From NCBI GenBank assembly GCA_963920705.1, contig OY987240.1, forward strand, positions 5,916,766 through 5,980,765: a DNA stretch of 64,000 bases, given 5' to 3'. Position 1 is the first letter of the stretch. Each line of letters begins with the position of its first letter. This document shows, one piece after another, positions 1 to 10,634 of the stretch. Made by a program: the position numbers and the translations under genes. This DNA comes from Odiellus spinosus. Taxonomy: Eukaryota > Arthropoda > Arachnida > Opiliones > Phalangiidae. The notes under the pieces are model-generated. The model made no database searches and was not told the origin of the DNA. It saw nothing but the letters and a program-made list of their open reading frames with translations.

Positions 1-32
1 GAAGGACCGAGGTTCGAGTCCTGGTAGGTACA
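1..32 (+). tRNA. tRNA-Val 3' end, cut by the window start
   Basis: Only the end of the anticodon stem, the variable region, the T-arm and the 3' acceptor strand TAGGTAC plus A are inside the window. The anticodon is not visible. The T stem carries the CGAGG variant seen in the AAC-type units with a weakened fold. Confidence 0.85.
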
Positions 33-109
33 ATGTTGAACTTTCATTGAACTTTGGTATTTTATATCATTTTTGCTTTTATAAAAGATATACAACAGTT
101 GAAGGATAA

Positions 110-182
110 TTATCTATGGTGTAGTGGTAATCACGTCCGCCTTACACGCGGAAGGACCCAGGTTCGAGCCCTGGTAGGTACA
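110..182 (+). tRNA. tRNA-Val(TAC) with base 1 changed
   Basis: The acceptor begins TTATCTA, so T1 faces C72 and the first pair is lost; the rest of the fold is intact. Other units with the same change include 856, 4141, 6279, 8792, 11937 and 27038. It sits in the ATAATTATCTA or TTTAATTATCTA context. Confidence 0.8.
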
Positions 183-409
183 ATTTTAAACTTTCATTGA
201 ACTTCAGTATTTTATGTCATTTTTGCTTTTATAAAAGGTACAGTATTTTCTGATCTTAAGTATCTATGGTGTAGTGGTTATCACGTCCGCCTCACACGCG
301 GAAGGACCCAGGTTCGACCCCTGGTAGGTACAATGTTAAATTTTCATTGAACTTCAGTATTTTATGTCTTTTTTGCTTTTATAAAAGGTACAGTACTTTC
401 TGATCTTAA

Positions 410-482
410 GTATCTATGGTGTAGTGGTTATCACGTCCGCCTAACACGCGGAAGGACCCAGGTTCGAGCCCTGGTAGATACA
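410..482 (+). tRNA. tRNA-Val(AAC), reference copy
   Basis: Reads GUU, and GUC/GUA if A34 is inosine. The acceptor GTATCTA/TAGATAC pairs perfectly at all seven positions, and all other stems pair. It is followed by the ATGTTAAG-type spacer that usually accompanies AAC members. Confidence 0.92.
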
Positions 483-706
483 ATGTTAAGATTTCATTGA
501 TCTTTGGTATTTTATGTCGTTTTTGTTTTTATAAAAGATATACAACAGAAGGGTAAGTATCTATTGTGTAGTGGTTATCACGTCCGCCTCACACGCAGAA
601 GGACCCAGGTTCGAGTCCTGGTAGATACAATGTTAAGCTATCATTGAACTTTGGTATTTTATGTCATTTTTGCTTTTATAAAAGATATACAACAGATGAA
701 GGATAA

Positions 707-779
707 GTATCTATGGTGTAGTGGTAATCACGTCCGCCTTACACGCGGAAGGACCCAGGTTCGAGCCCTGGTAGGTACA
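707..779 (+). tRNA. tRNA-Val(TAC), reference copy
   Basis: Reads GUA. All stems pair fully, and the D-loop is the GGTAATCAC variant typical of TAC members. It is preceded by the GATATACAACAGATGAAGGATAA leader type, with TATAAAA at -30. Confidence 0.92.
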
Positions 780-1301
780 ATGTTAAACTTTCATTGAACT
801 TCAGTATTTTATGTCATTTTTGCTTTTATAAAAGGTACAGTACTTTATGATTTAATTATCTATGGTGTAGTGGTTATCACGTCCGCCTCACACGCGGAAG
901 GACCCAGGTTCGAGCCCTGGTAGGTACAATGTTAAACTTTCATTGAACTTCAGAATTTTATGTCATTTTTGCTTTTATAAAAGGTACAGTACTTTCTGAT
1001 CTTAAGTATCTAAGGTGTAGTGGTTATCACGTCCGCCTAACACGCGGAAGGACCGAGGTTCGAGCGCTGGTAGATACAAAGTTGAGATTTCATTGATCTT
1101 TGGTATTTTTGTCATTTTTGTTTTTATAAATGACATACAACAGAAGGGTAAGTATCTATGGTGTAGTGGTTATCACTTCCGCCTCACACGCGGAAGGACC
1201 CAGGTTCGAGCCCTGGTAGGTACAATGTTAAACTTTCATTGAACTTCAGTATTTTATGTCATTTTTGCTTTTATAAAAGGTACAGTACTTTCTGATCTTA
1301 A

Positions 1302-1374
1302 GTATCTATGGTGTAGTGGTTATCACGTCCGATTTACACGCGGAAGGACCCAGGTTCGAGCCTTGCTAGGTACA
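1302..1374 (+). tRNA. tRNA-Val(TAC), GATTT class with weak stems
   Basis: The anticodon stem is TCCGA, giving A31 opposite G39. The T stem ends CTTGC, giving C49 opposite C65. This allele recurs about once per higher-order repeat (2709, 4587, 6725, 8942, 14368, 25257, 43912, 54713, 60749). It may be a pseudogene class. Confidence 0.7.
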
Positions 1375-1451
1375 ATGTTAAACTTTCATTGAACTTCAGT
1401 ATTTTATGTCATTTATGCTTTTATAAAAGGTACAGTACTTTCTGATCTTAA

Positions 1452-1524
1452 GTGTCCATGGTGTAGTGGTTATCACGTCCGCCTAACACGCGGAAGGACC
1501 CAGGTTCGAGCCCTGGTAGATACA
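1452..1524 (+). tRNA. tRNA-Val(AAC), GTGTCCA acceptor class
   Basis: The 5' acceptor strand is GTGTCCA instead of GTATCTA, leaving a C6-A67 mismatch against TAGATAC. The body of the tRNA is intact. The class recurs at 2021, 5123, 9478, 13066, 28160, 45463, 49267, 53697 and 59703. Confidence 0.75.
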
Positions 1525-1595
1525 ATGTTAAGCTTTCATTGATCTTTGGGATTTTATGTAATTTTTGCTTTTATAAAAGATATACAACAGAAGAT

Positions 1596-1643
1596 GTCCG
1601 CCTTACACGCGGAAGGACCCAGGTTCGAGCCCTGGTAGGTACA
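1596..1643 (+). pseudogene. 3'-half tRNA-Val(TAC) remnant
   Basis: The leader GATATACAACAGAAG runs straight into tRNA position 26, so the acceptor 5' strand and the D-arm are absent. The anticodon arm, T-arm and 3' acceptor strand are intact. About two dozen identical-type copies exist, including adjacent pairs (2165 and 2284; 7105 and 7224; 14748 and 14867). It has a B-box but no A-box. Confidence 0.85.
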
Positions 1644-2528
1644 ATGTTGAACTTTCATTGAACTTTGGTATTTTATGTCATTTTTGCTTTTGTAAAAGAT
1701 ATACAACAGATGAAGGATAAGTATCTATGGTGTAGTGGTAGTCACGCCCGCCTTACACGCGGAAGGGCCCAGGTTCGAGCCCTGGTAGGTACAATGTTAA
1801 ACTTTCATTGAACTTCAGTATTTTATGTCATTTTTGCTTTTATAAAAGGTACAGTACTTTCTGATCTTAAGTATCTATGGTGTAGTGGTTATCACGTCCG
1901 CCTCACACTCGGAAGGACCCAGGTTCGAGCCCTGGTAGGTACAATGTTAAACTTTCATTGAACTTCAGTATTTTATGTCATTTTTGCTTTTATAAAAGGT
2001 ACAGTACTTTCTGGTCTTAAGTGTCCATGGTGTAGTGGTTATCACGTCCGCCTAACACGCGGAAGGACCCAGGTTCGAGCCCTGGTAGATACAATGTTAA
2101 GCTTTCATTGATCTTTGGGATTTTATGTAATTTTTGCTTTTATAAAAGATATACAACAGAAGGTGTCCGCCTTACACGCGGAAGGACCCAGGTTCGAGAC
2201 CTGGTAGGTACAATGTTGAACTTTCATTGAACTTTGGTATTTTATGTCATTTTTGCTTTTATAAAAGATATACAACAGAAGGTGTCCGCCTTACACGCGG
2301 AAGGACCCAGGTTCGAGCCCTGGTAGGTACAATGTTGAACTTTCATTGAACTTTGGTATTTTATGTCATTTTTGCTTTTATAAAAGATATACAACAGACG
2401 AAGGATAAGTATCTATGGTGTACTGGTAATCACGTCCGCCTTACACGCGGAAGGACCCAGGTTCGAGCCCTGGTAGGTACAATTTTAAACTTTCATTGAA
2501 CTTCAGTATTTTATGTCATTTTTGCTTT

Positions 2529-2535
2529 TATAAAA
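2529..2535 (+). promoter_or_regulatory. TATAAAA motif at -30 of a tRNA-Val gene
   Basis: The motif begins exactly 30 bp before the tRNA at 2559 and recurs before almost every unit at -30, or at -27 in the shorter-spacer class. TATA-like boxes at about this distance are known to help TFIIIB at tRNA genes in plants, yeasts and insects. That it works here is inference. Confidence 0.6.
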
Positions 2536-2565
2536 GGTACAGTATTTTCTGATCTTAAGTATCTA

Positions 2566-2576
2566 TGGTGTAGTGG
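2566..2576 (+). promoter_or_regulatory. Pol III A-box of the reference tRNA-Val
   Basis: TGGTGTAGTGG at tRNA positions 8-18 matches the A-box consensus TRGYNNANNNG. The same sequence occurs in most full-length units. Units with GCGTAGTGG or GTATAGTGG deviate from it. Confidence 0.8.
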
Positions 2577-2609
2577 TTATCACGTCCGCCTCACACGCGG
2601 AAGGACCCA

Positions 2610-2620
2610 GGTTCGAGCCC
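2610..2620 (+). promoter_or_regulatory. Pol III B-box of the reference tRNA-Val
   Basis: GGTTCGAGCCC matches the B-box core GTTCRANNC. The B-box is retained in the 3'-half units but destroyed in the T-arm-deleted and T-loop-fused classes. Confidence 0.8.
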
Positions 2621-2658
2621 TGGTAGGTACAATGTTAAACTTTCATTGAACTTCAGTA

Positions 2659-2673
2659 TTTTATGTCATTTTT
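2659..2673 (+). terminator. Pol III T-run terminators in the array spacer
   Basis: A TTTT run (2659-2662) followed by TTTTT (2669-2673) lies about 28 and 38 nt after the tRNA end. The same two runs recur in nearly every spacer. They would give a short trailer removed by RNase Z and would isolate each unit's transcript. Confidence 0.65.
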
Positions 2674-2858
2674 GCTTTTATAAAAGGTACAGTACTTTCT
2701 GATCTTAAGTATCTATGGTGTAGTGGTTATCACGTCCGATTTACACGCGGAAGGACCCAGGTTCGAGCCTTGCTAGGAACAATGTTAAACTTTCATTGAA
2801 CTTCAGTATTTTATGTCATTTTTGCTTTTATAAAAGGTACAGTACTACCTGAACTTAA

Positions 2859-2913
2859 GTATCTATGGTATAGTGGTTATCACGTCTGCCTAACACGCGG
2901 AAGGACCCAGGTT
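2859..2913 (+). pseudogene. tRNA-Val(AAC) fused to spacer in the T-loop
   Basis: The sequence is tRNA-like to positions 54-55 and then jumps into the spacer at GTATAAAAG, losing the rest of the T-arm, the 3' acceptor strand and about half a spacer. Similar fusions lie at 4737, 6875, 9092, 12533, 14518, 16476, 27634, 30322, 31732, 44062, 47077 and 60899, so one deletion event was multiplied. Confidence 0.85.
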
Positions 2914-3244
2914 GTATAAAAGATATACAACAGATGAAGGATAAGTATCTATAGTGTAGTGGTAATCATGTCCGCCTTACACGCGGAAGGACCCAGGTTC
3001 GTACCCTGGTAGGTACAATGTTAAACTTTCATTTAACTATGGTATTTTATGTCATTTTTGCTTTTATAAAAGGTACAGTAGTTCGTGATCTTAAGTATCT
3101 ATGGTGTAGTGGTTATCACGTCCGCCTCACACGCGGAAGGACTCAGGTTCGAGCCCTGGTAGGTACAATGTTGAACTTTAATTGAGCTTCGGTATTTTAT
3201 GTCATTTTTGCTTTTATAAAAGATATACAACAGGTGAAGGATAA

Positions 3245-3317
3245 GTATCTATGGCGTAGTGGTTATCCGGTCCGCCTAACGCGCGGAAGGACCGAGGTTC
3301 GAGCCCTGGTAGGTACA
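3245..3317 (+). tRNA. tRNA-Val(AAC), weakened GCGTAGTGG class
   Basis: The D stem reads GCG...CCG, losing two of three pairs. Position 37 is G and the T stem is CGAGG with a G-G clash. Copies at 5680, 7637, 10035, 13623, 33686, 38665, 47865 and elsewhere share these changes. It is full length but a doubtful tRNA. Confidence 0.6.
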
Positions 3318-5391
3318 ATGTTGAACTTTCATTGAACTTTGGTATTTTATGTCATTTTTGCTTTTATAAAAGATATACAACAGATGAAGGATAAGTATCT
3401 ATGGTGTAGTGGTAATCACGTCCGCCTTACACGCGGAAGGACCCAGGTTCGAGCCCTGGTAGGTACATTTTTAAACTTTCATTGAACTTCAGTATTTTAT
3501 GTCATTTTTGCTTTTATAAAAGGTACAGTATTTTCTGATCTTAAGTATCTATGGTGTAGTGGTTATCACGTCCGCCTCACACGCGGAAGGACCCAGGTTC
3601 GACCCCTGGTAGGTACAATGTTAAATTTTCATTGAACTTCAGTATTTTATGTCTTTTTTGCTTTTATAAAAGGTACAGTACTTTCTGATCTTAAGTATCT
3701 ATGGTGTAGTGGTTATCACGTCCGCCTAACACGCGGAAGGACCCAGGTTCGAGCCCTGGTAGATACAATGTTAAGATTTCATTGATCTTTGGTATTTTAT
3801 GTCGTTTTTGTTTTTATAAAAGATATACAACAGAAGGGTAAGTATCTATTGTGTAGTGGTTATCACGTCCGCCTCACACGCGGAAGGACCCAGGTTCGAG
3901 TCCTGGTAGATACAATGTTAAGCTATCATTGAACTTTGGTATTTTATGTCATTTTTGCTTTTATAAAAGATATACAACAGATGAAGGATAAGTAGCTATG
4001 GTGTAGTGGTAATCACGTCCGCCTTACACGCGGAAGGACCCAGGTTCGAGCCCTGGTAGGTACAATGTTAAACTTTCATTGAACTTCAGTATTTTATGTC
4101 ATTTTTGCTTTTATAAAAGGTACAGTACTTTATGATTTAATTATCTATGGTGTAGTGGTTATCACGTCCGCCTCACACGCGGAAGGACCCAGGTTCGAGC
4201 CCTGGTAGGTACAATGTTAAACTTTCATTGAACTTCAGAATTTTATGTCATTTTTGCTTTTATAAAAGGTACAGTACTTTCTGATCTTAAGTATCTAAGG
4301 TGTAGTGGTTATCACGTCCGCCTAACACGCGGAAGGACCGAGGTTCGAGCGCTGGTAGATACAAAGTTGAGATTTCATTGATCTTTGGTATTTTTGTCAT
4401 TTTTGTTTTTATAAATGACATACAACAGAAGGGTAAGTATCTATGGTGTAGTGGTTATCACTTCCGCCTCACACGCGGAAGGACCCAGGTTCGAGCCCTG
4501 GTAGGTACAATGTTAAACTTTCATTGAACTTCAGTATTTTATGTCATTTTTGCTTTTATAAAAGGTACAGTACTTTCTGATCTTAAGTATCTATGGTGTA
4601 GTGGTTATCACGTCCGATTTACACGCGGAAGGACCCAGGTTCGAGCCTTGCTAGGTACAATGTTAAACTTTCATTGAACTTCAGTATTTTATGTCATTTA
4701 TGCTTTTATAAAAGGTACAGTACTACCTGAACTTAAGTATCTATGGTATAGTGGTTATATCGTCTGCCTAACACGCGGAAGGACCCAGGTTGTATAAAAG
4801 ATATACAACTGATGAAGGATAAGTATCTATGGTGTAGTGGTTATCACGTCCGCCTCACACGCGGAAGGACCCAGGTTCGAGCCCTGGTAGGTACATTGTT
4901 AAACTTTCATTGAACTTCAGGAATTTATGTTATTTTTGCTTTTATAAAAGGTACAGTGCTTTCTGAACTTAAGTATCTATGGTGTAGTGGTTATCACGTC
5001 CGCCTAACACGCGGAAGGACCCAGGTTCGAACCCTGGTAGGTACAATGTTAAACTTTCATTGAACTTCAGTATTTTATGTCATTTTTGCTTTTATAAAAG
5101 GTACAGTACTTTCTGATCTTAAGTGTCCATGGTGTAGTGGTTATCACGTCCGCCTAACACGCGGAAGGACCCAGGTTCGAGCCCTGGTAGTTACAATGTT
5201 AAGCTTTCATTGATCTTTGGGATTTTATGTCATTTTTGCTTTTATAAAAGATATACAACAGAAGGTGTCCGCCTTACACGCGGAAGGACCCAGGTTCGAG
5301 CCCTGGTAGGTACAATGTTGAACTTTCATTGAACTTTGGTATTTTATGTCATTTTTGCTTTTATAAAAGATATACAACAGATGAAGGATAA

Positions 5392-5452
5392 GTATCTATG
5401 GTGTAGTGGTAATCACGTCCGCCTTACACGCGGAAGGGCCCTGGTAGGTACA
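5392..5452 (+). pseudogene. tRNA-Val(TAC) lacking the 5' half of the T-arm
   Basis: Twelve bases are missing between the variable region and the 3' T stem (GGAAGG joined to GCCCTGG), so no T-loop or B-box can form. The unit is 61 nt. The same allele lies at 7349, 8504, 9747, 10903, 13335, 14992, 25407, 28429, 29435 and 49536. Confidence 0.85.
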
Positions 5453-8400
5453 ATGTTAAACTTTCATTTAACTATGGTATTTTATGTCATTTTTGCTTTT
5501 ATAAAAGGTACAGTAGTTCGTGATCTTAAGTATCTATGGTGTAGTGGTTATCACGTCCGCCTCACACGCGGAAGGACTCAGGTTCGAGCCCTGGTAGGTA
5601 CAATGTTGAACTTTGATTGAGCTTCGGTATTTTATGTCATTTTTGCTTTTATAAAAGATATACAACAAGTGAAGGATAAGTATCTATGGCGTAGTGGTTA
5701 TTCGGTCCGCCTAACGCGCGGAAGGACCGAGGTTCGAGCCCTGGTAGGTACAATGTTGAACTTTCATTGAACCTTGGTATTTTATGTCATTTTTGCTTTT
5801 ATAAAAGATATACAACAGATGAAGGATAAGTATCTATGGTGTAGTGGTAATCACGTCCGCCTTACACGCGGAAGGACCCAGGTTCGAGCCCTGGTAGGTA
5901 CAATTTTAAACTTTCATTGAACTTCAGTATTTTATGTCATTTTTGCTTTTATAAAAGGTACAGTATTTTCTGATCTTAAGTATCTATGGTGTAGTGGTTA
6001 TCACGTCCGCCTCACACGCGGAAGGACCCAGGTTCGACCCCTGGTAGGTACAATGTTAAATTTTCATTGAACTTCAGTATTTTATGTCTTTTTTGCTTTT
6101 ATAAAAGGTACAGTACTTTCTGATCTTAAGTATCTATGGTGTAGTGGTAATCACGTCCGCCTTACACGCGGAAGGACCCAGGTTCGAGCTCTGGTAGGTA
6201 CAATGTTAAACTTTCATTGAACTTCAGTATTTTATGTCATTTTTGCTTTTATAAAAGGTACAGTACTTTATGATTTAATTATCTATGGTGTAGTGGTTAT
6301 CACGTCCGCCTCACACGCGGAAGGACCCAGGTTCGAGCCCTGGTAGGTACAATGTTAAACTTTCATTGAACTTCAGAATTTTATGTCATTTTTGCTTTTA
6401 TAAAAGGTACAGTACTTTCTGATCTTAAGTATCTAAGGTGTAGTGGTTATCACGTCCGCCTAACACGCGGAAGGACCGAGGTTCGAGCGCTGGTAGATAC
6501 AAAGTTGAGATTTCATTGATCTTTGGTATTTTTGTCATTTTTGTTTTTATAAATGACATACAACAGAAGGGTAAGTATCTATGGAGTAGTGGTTATCACT
6601 TCCGCCTCACACGCGGAAGGACCCAGGTTCGAGCCCTGTGAGGTACAATGTTAAACTTTCATTGAACTTCAGTATTTTATGTCATTTTTGCTTTTATAAA
6701 AGGTACAGTACTTTCTGATCTTAAGTATCTATGGTGTAGTGGTTATCACGTCCGATTTACACGCGGAAGGACCCAGGTTCGAGCCTTGCTAGGTACAATG
6801 TTAAACTTTCATTGAACTTCAGTATTTTATGTCATTTATGCTTTTATAAAAGGTACAGTACTACCTGAACTTAAGTATCTATGGTATAGTGGTTATATCG
6901 TCTGCCTAACACGCGGAAGGACCCAGGTTGTATAAAAGATATACAACAGATGAAGGATAAGTATCTATGGTGTAGTGGTTATCACGTCCGCCTCACACGC
7001 GGAAGGACCCAGGTTCGAGCCCTGGTAGGTACATTGTTAAACTTTCATTGATCTTTGGGATTTTATGTCATTTTTGCTTTTATAAAAGATATACAACAGA
7101 AGGTGTCCGCCTTACACGCGGAAGGACCCAGGTTCGAGCCCTGGTAGGTACAATGTTGAACTTTCATTGATCTTTGGGATTTTATGTCATTTTTGCTTTT
7201 ATAAAAGATATACAACAGAAGGTGTCCGCCTTACACGCGGAAGGACCCAGGTTCGAGCCCTGGTAGGTACAATGTTGAACTTTCATTGAACTTTGGTATT
7301 TTATGTCATTTTTGCTTTTATAAAAGATATACAACAGATGAAGGATAAGTATCTATGGTGTAGTGGTAATCACGTCCGCCTTACACGCGGAAGGGCCCTG
7401 GTAGGTACAATGTTAAACTTTCATTTAACTATGGTATTTTATGTCATTTTTGCTTTTATAAAAGGTACAGTAGTTCGTGATCTTAAGTATCTATGGTGTA
7501 GTGGTTATCACGTCCGCCTCACACGCGGAAGGACTCAGGTTCGAGCCCTGGTAGGTACAATGTTGAACTTTATTTGAGCTTCGGTATTTTATGTCATTTT
7601 TGCTTTTATAAAAGATATACAACAGGTGAAGGATAAGTATCTATGGCGTAGTGGTTATTCGGTCCGCCTAACGCGCGGAAGGACCGAGGTTCGAGCCCTG
7701 GTAGGTACAATGTTGAACTTTCATTGAACTTTGGTATTTTATGTCATTTTTGCTTTTATAAAAGATATACAACAGATGAAGGATAAGTATCTATGGTGTA
7801 GTGGTAATCACGTCCGCCTTACACGCGGAAGGACCCAGGTTCGAGCCCTGGTAGGTACAATTTTAAACTTTCATTGAACTTCAGTATTTTATGTCATTTT
7901 TGCTTTTATAAAAGGTACAGTATTTTCTGATCTTAAGTATCTATGGTGTAGTGGTTATCACGTCCGCCTCACACGCGGAAGGACCCAGGTTCGACCCCTG
8001 GTAGGTACAATGTTAAATTTTCATTGAACTTCAGTATTTTATGTCTTTTTTGCTTTTATAAAAGGTACAGTACTTTCTGATCTTAAGTATCTATGGTGTA
8101 GTGGTAATCACGTCCGCCTTACACGCGGAAGGACCCAGGTTCGAGCTCTGGTAGGTACAATGTTAAACTTTCATTGAACTTCAGTATTTTATGTCATTTT
8201 TGCTTTTATAAAAGGTACAGTACTTTAGATTTAATTATCTATGGTGTAGTGGTTATCACGTCCGCCTAACACGCGGAAGGACCCAGGTTCGAGCCCTGGT
8301 AGTTACAATGTTAAGCTTTCATTGATCTTTGGGATTTTATGTCATTTTTGCTTTTATAAAAGATATACAACAGAAGGTGTCCGCCTTACACGCGGAAGGA

Positions 8401-10633
8401 CCCAGGTTCGAGCCCTGGTAGGTACAATGTTGAACTTTCATTGAACTTTGGTATTTTCGGTCATTTTTGCTTTTATAAAAGATATACAACAGATGAAGGA
8501 TAAGTATCTATGGTGTAGTGGTAATCACGTCCGCCTTACACGCGGAAGGGCCCTGGTAGGTACAATGTTAAGATTTCATTGATCTTTGGTATTTTATGTC
8601 ATTTTTGCTTTTATAAAAGATATACAACAGGTGAAGGATAAGTATCTATGGCGTAGTGGTTATCACGTCCGCATAACGCGCGGAAGGACCGAGGTTCGAG
8701 TCCTGGTAGGTACAATGTTGAACTTTCATTGAACTTTGGTATTTTATATCATTTTTGCTTTTATAAAAGATATACAACAGTTGAAGGATAATTATCTATG
8801 GTGTAGTGGTAATCACGTCCGCCTTACACGCGGAAGGACCCAGGTTCGAGCCCTGGTAGGTTTAATGTTAAACTTTCATTGAACTTCAGTATTTTATGTC
8901 ATTTTTGCTTTTATAAAAGGTACAGTACTTTCTGATCTTAAGTATCTATGGTGTAGTGGTTATCACGTCCGATTTACACGCGGAAGGACCCAGGTTCGAG
9001 CCTTGCTAGGTACAATGTTAAACTTTCATTGAACTTCAGTATTTTATGTCATTTATGCTTTTATAAAAGGTACAGTACTACCTGAACTTAAGTATCTATG
9101 GTATAGTGGTTATATCGTCTGCCTAACACGCGGAAGGACCCAGGTTGTATAAAAGATATACAACAGATGAAGGATAAGTATCTATGGTGTAGTGGTTATC
9201 ACGTCCGCCTCACACGCGGAAGGACCCAGGTTCGAGCCCTGGTAGGTACATTGTTAAACTTTCATTGAACATCAGGAATTTATGTTATTTTTGCTTTTAT
9301 AAAAGGTACAGTGCTTTCTGAACTTAAGTATCTATGGTGTAGTGGTTATCACGTCCGCCTAACACGCGGAAGGACCCAGGTTCGAACCCTGGTAGGTACA
9401 ATGTTAAACTTTCATTGAACTTCAGTATTTTATGTCATTTTTGCTTTTATAAAAGGTACAGTACTTTCTGATCTTAAGTGTCCATGGTGTAGTGGTTATC
9501 ACGTCCGCCTAACACGCGGAAGGACCCAGGTTCGAGCCCTGGTAGTTACAATGTTAAGCTTTCATTGATCTTTGGGATTTTATGTCATTTTTGCTTTTAT
9601 AAAAGATATACAACAGAAGGTGTCCGCCTTACACGCGGAAGGACCCAGGTTCGAGCCCTGGTAGGTACAATGTTGAACTTTCATTGAACTTTGGTATTTT
9701 ATGTCATTTTTGCTTTTATAAAAGATATACAACAGATGAAGGATAAGTATCTATGGTGTAGTGGTAATCACGTCCGCCTTACACGCGGAAGGGCCCTGGT
9801 AGGTACAATGTTAAACTTTCATTTAACTATGGTATTTTATGTCATTTTTGCTTTTATAAAAGGTACAGTAGTTCGTGATCTTAAGTATCTATGGTGTAGT
9901 GGTTATCACGTCCGCCTCACACGCGGAAGGACTCAGGTTCGAGCCCTGGTAGGTACAATGTTGAACTTTAATTGAGCTTCGGTATTTTATGTCATTTTTG
10001 CTTTTATAAAAGATATACAACAGGTGAAGGATAAGTATCTATGGCGTAGTGGTTATTCGGTCCGCCTAACGCGCGGAAGGACCGAGGTTCGAGCCCTGGT
10101 AGGTACAATGTTGAACTTTCATTGAACCTTGGTATTTTATGTCATTTTTGCTTTTATAAAAGATATACAACAGATGAAGGATAAGTATCTATGGTGTAGT
10201 GGTAATCACGTCCGCCTTACACGCGGAAGGACCCAGGTTCGAGCCCTGGTAGGTACAATTTTAAACTTTCATTGAACTTCAGTATTTTATGTCATTTTTG
10301 CTTTTATAAAAGGTACAGTATTTTCTGATCTTAAGTATCTATGGTGTAGTGGTTATCACGTCCGCCTCACACGCGGAAGGACCCAGGTTCGACCCCTGGT
10401 AGGTACAATGTTAAATTTTCATTGAACTTCAGTATTTTATGTCTTTTTTGCTTTTATAAAAGGTACAGTACTTTCTGATCTTAAGTATCTATGGTGTAGT
10501 GGTAATCACGTCCGCCTTACACGCGGAAGGACCCAGGTTCGAGCTCTGGTAGGTACAATGTTAAACTTTCATTGAACTTCAGTATTTTATGTCATTTTTG
10601 CTTTTATAAAAGGTACAGTACTTTATGATTTAA
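5453..10633 (+). repeat. Array block 2: 36 tRNA-Val units
   Basis: Full-length tRNAs start at: CAC 5530, 5980, 6279, 6575, 6961, 7487, 7937, 9178, 9885, 10335; TAC 5830, 6130, 6725, 7787, 8087, 8792, 8942, 10185, 10485; AAC 5680, 6429, 7637, 8235, 8642, 9328, 9478, 10035. Shortened units: 3' half at 7105, 7224, 8379, 9622; T-loop fusion at 6875, 9092; T-arm deleted at 7349, 8504, 9747. Confidence 0.9.
8642..8714 (+). tRNA. tRNA-Val(AAC), GCATAAC class
   Basis: The anticodon loop is ATAACGC, with A32 and G37. The D stem is GCG...CAC with one mismatch and the T stem carries CGAGG. Related copies are at 11041, 25545, 28567, 29573, 53966 and 59853. It is full length with moderate fold defects. 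Confidence 0.65.
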
Positions 10634-10634
10634 T

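Larger units (their letters stand above)
2559..2631 (+). tRNA. tRNA-Val(CAC), reference copy
   Basis: Reads valine codon GUG. All four arms pair: the acceptor GTATCTA/TAGGTAC has one T-G wobble, and the D, anticodon and T stems are complete. U33, G18G19, TTCGAGC T-loop and A73 are present. There is no intron, and CCA is not encoded, as expected in eukaryotes. A-box (2566-2576) and B-box (2610-2620) are good matches to Pol III consensus. Confidence 0.92.
1..5452 (+). repeat. Array block 1: 39 tRNA-Val units
   Basis: Full-length tRNAs (73 nt each) start at: CAC 260, 557, 856, 1152, 1871, 2559, 3095, 3545, 3842, 4141, 4437, 4823; TAC 110, 707, 1302, 1721, 2409, 2709, 2945, 3395, 3992, 4587; AAC 410, 1006, 1452, 2021, 3245, 3695, 4291, 4973, 5123. 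Shortened units: 3' half only at 1596, 2165, 2284, 5267; T-loop fused to spacer at 2859, 4737; T-arm deleted at 5392. A partial unit is cut by the window start (1-32). Units from 3395 to 4659 closely repeat those from 110 to 1374, offset about 3285. Confidence 0.9.

Noticed and set aside
5336-5620. Repeated 94-codon reading frames (also near 7293, 9691, 13279, 14936, 19357, 21014, 23717) and a 149-codon frame at 30783
   Set aside because: They are translations of tRNA genes plus spacers. The frames stay open because monomer length is close to a multiple of three. They vanish wherever a monomer differs in length.
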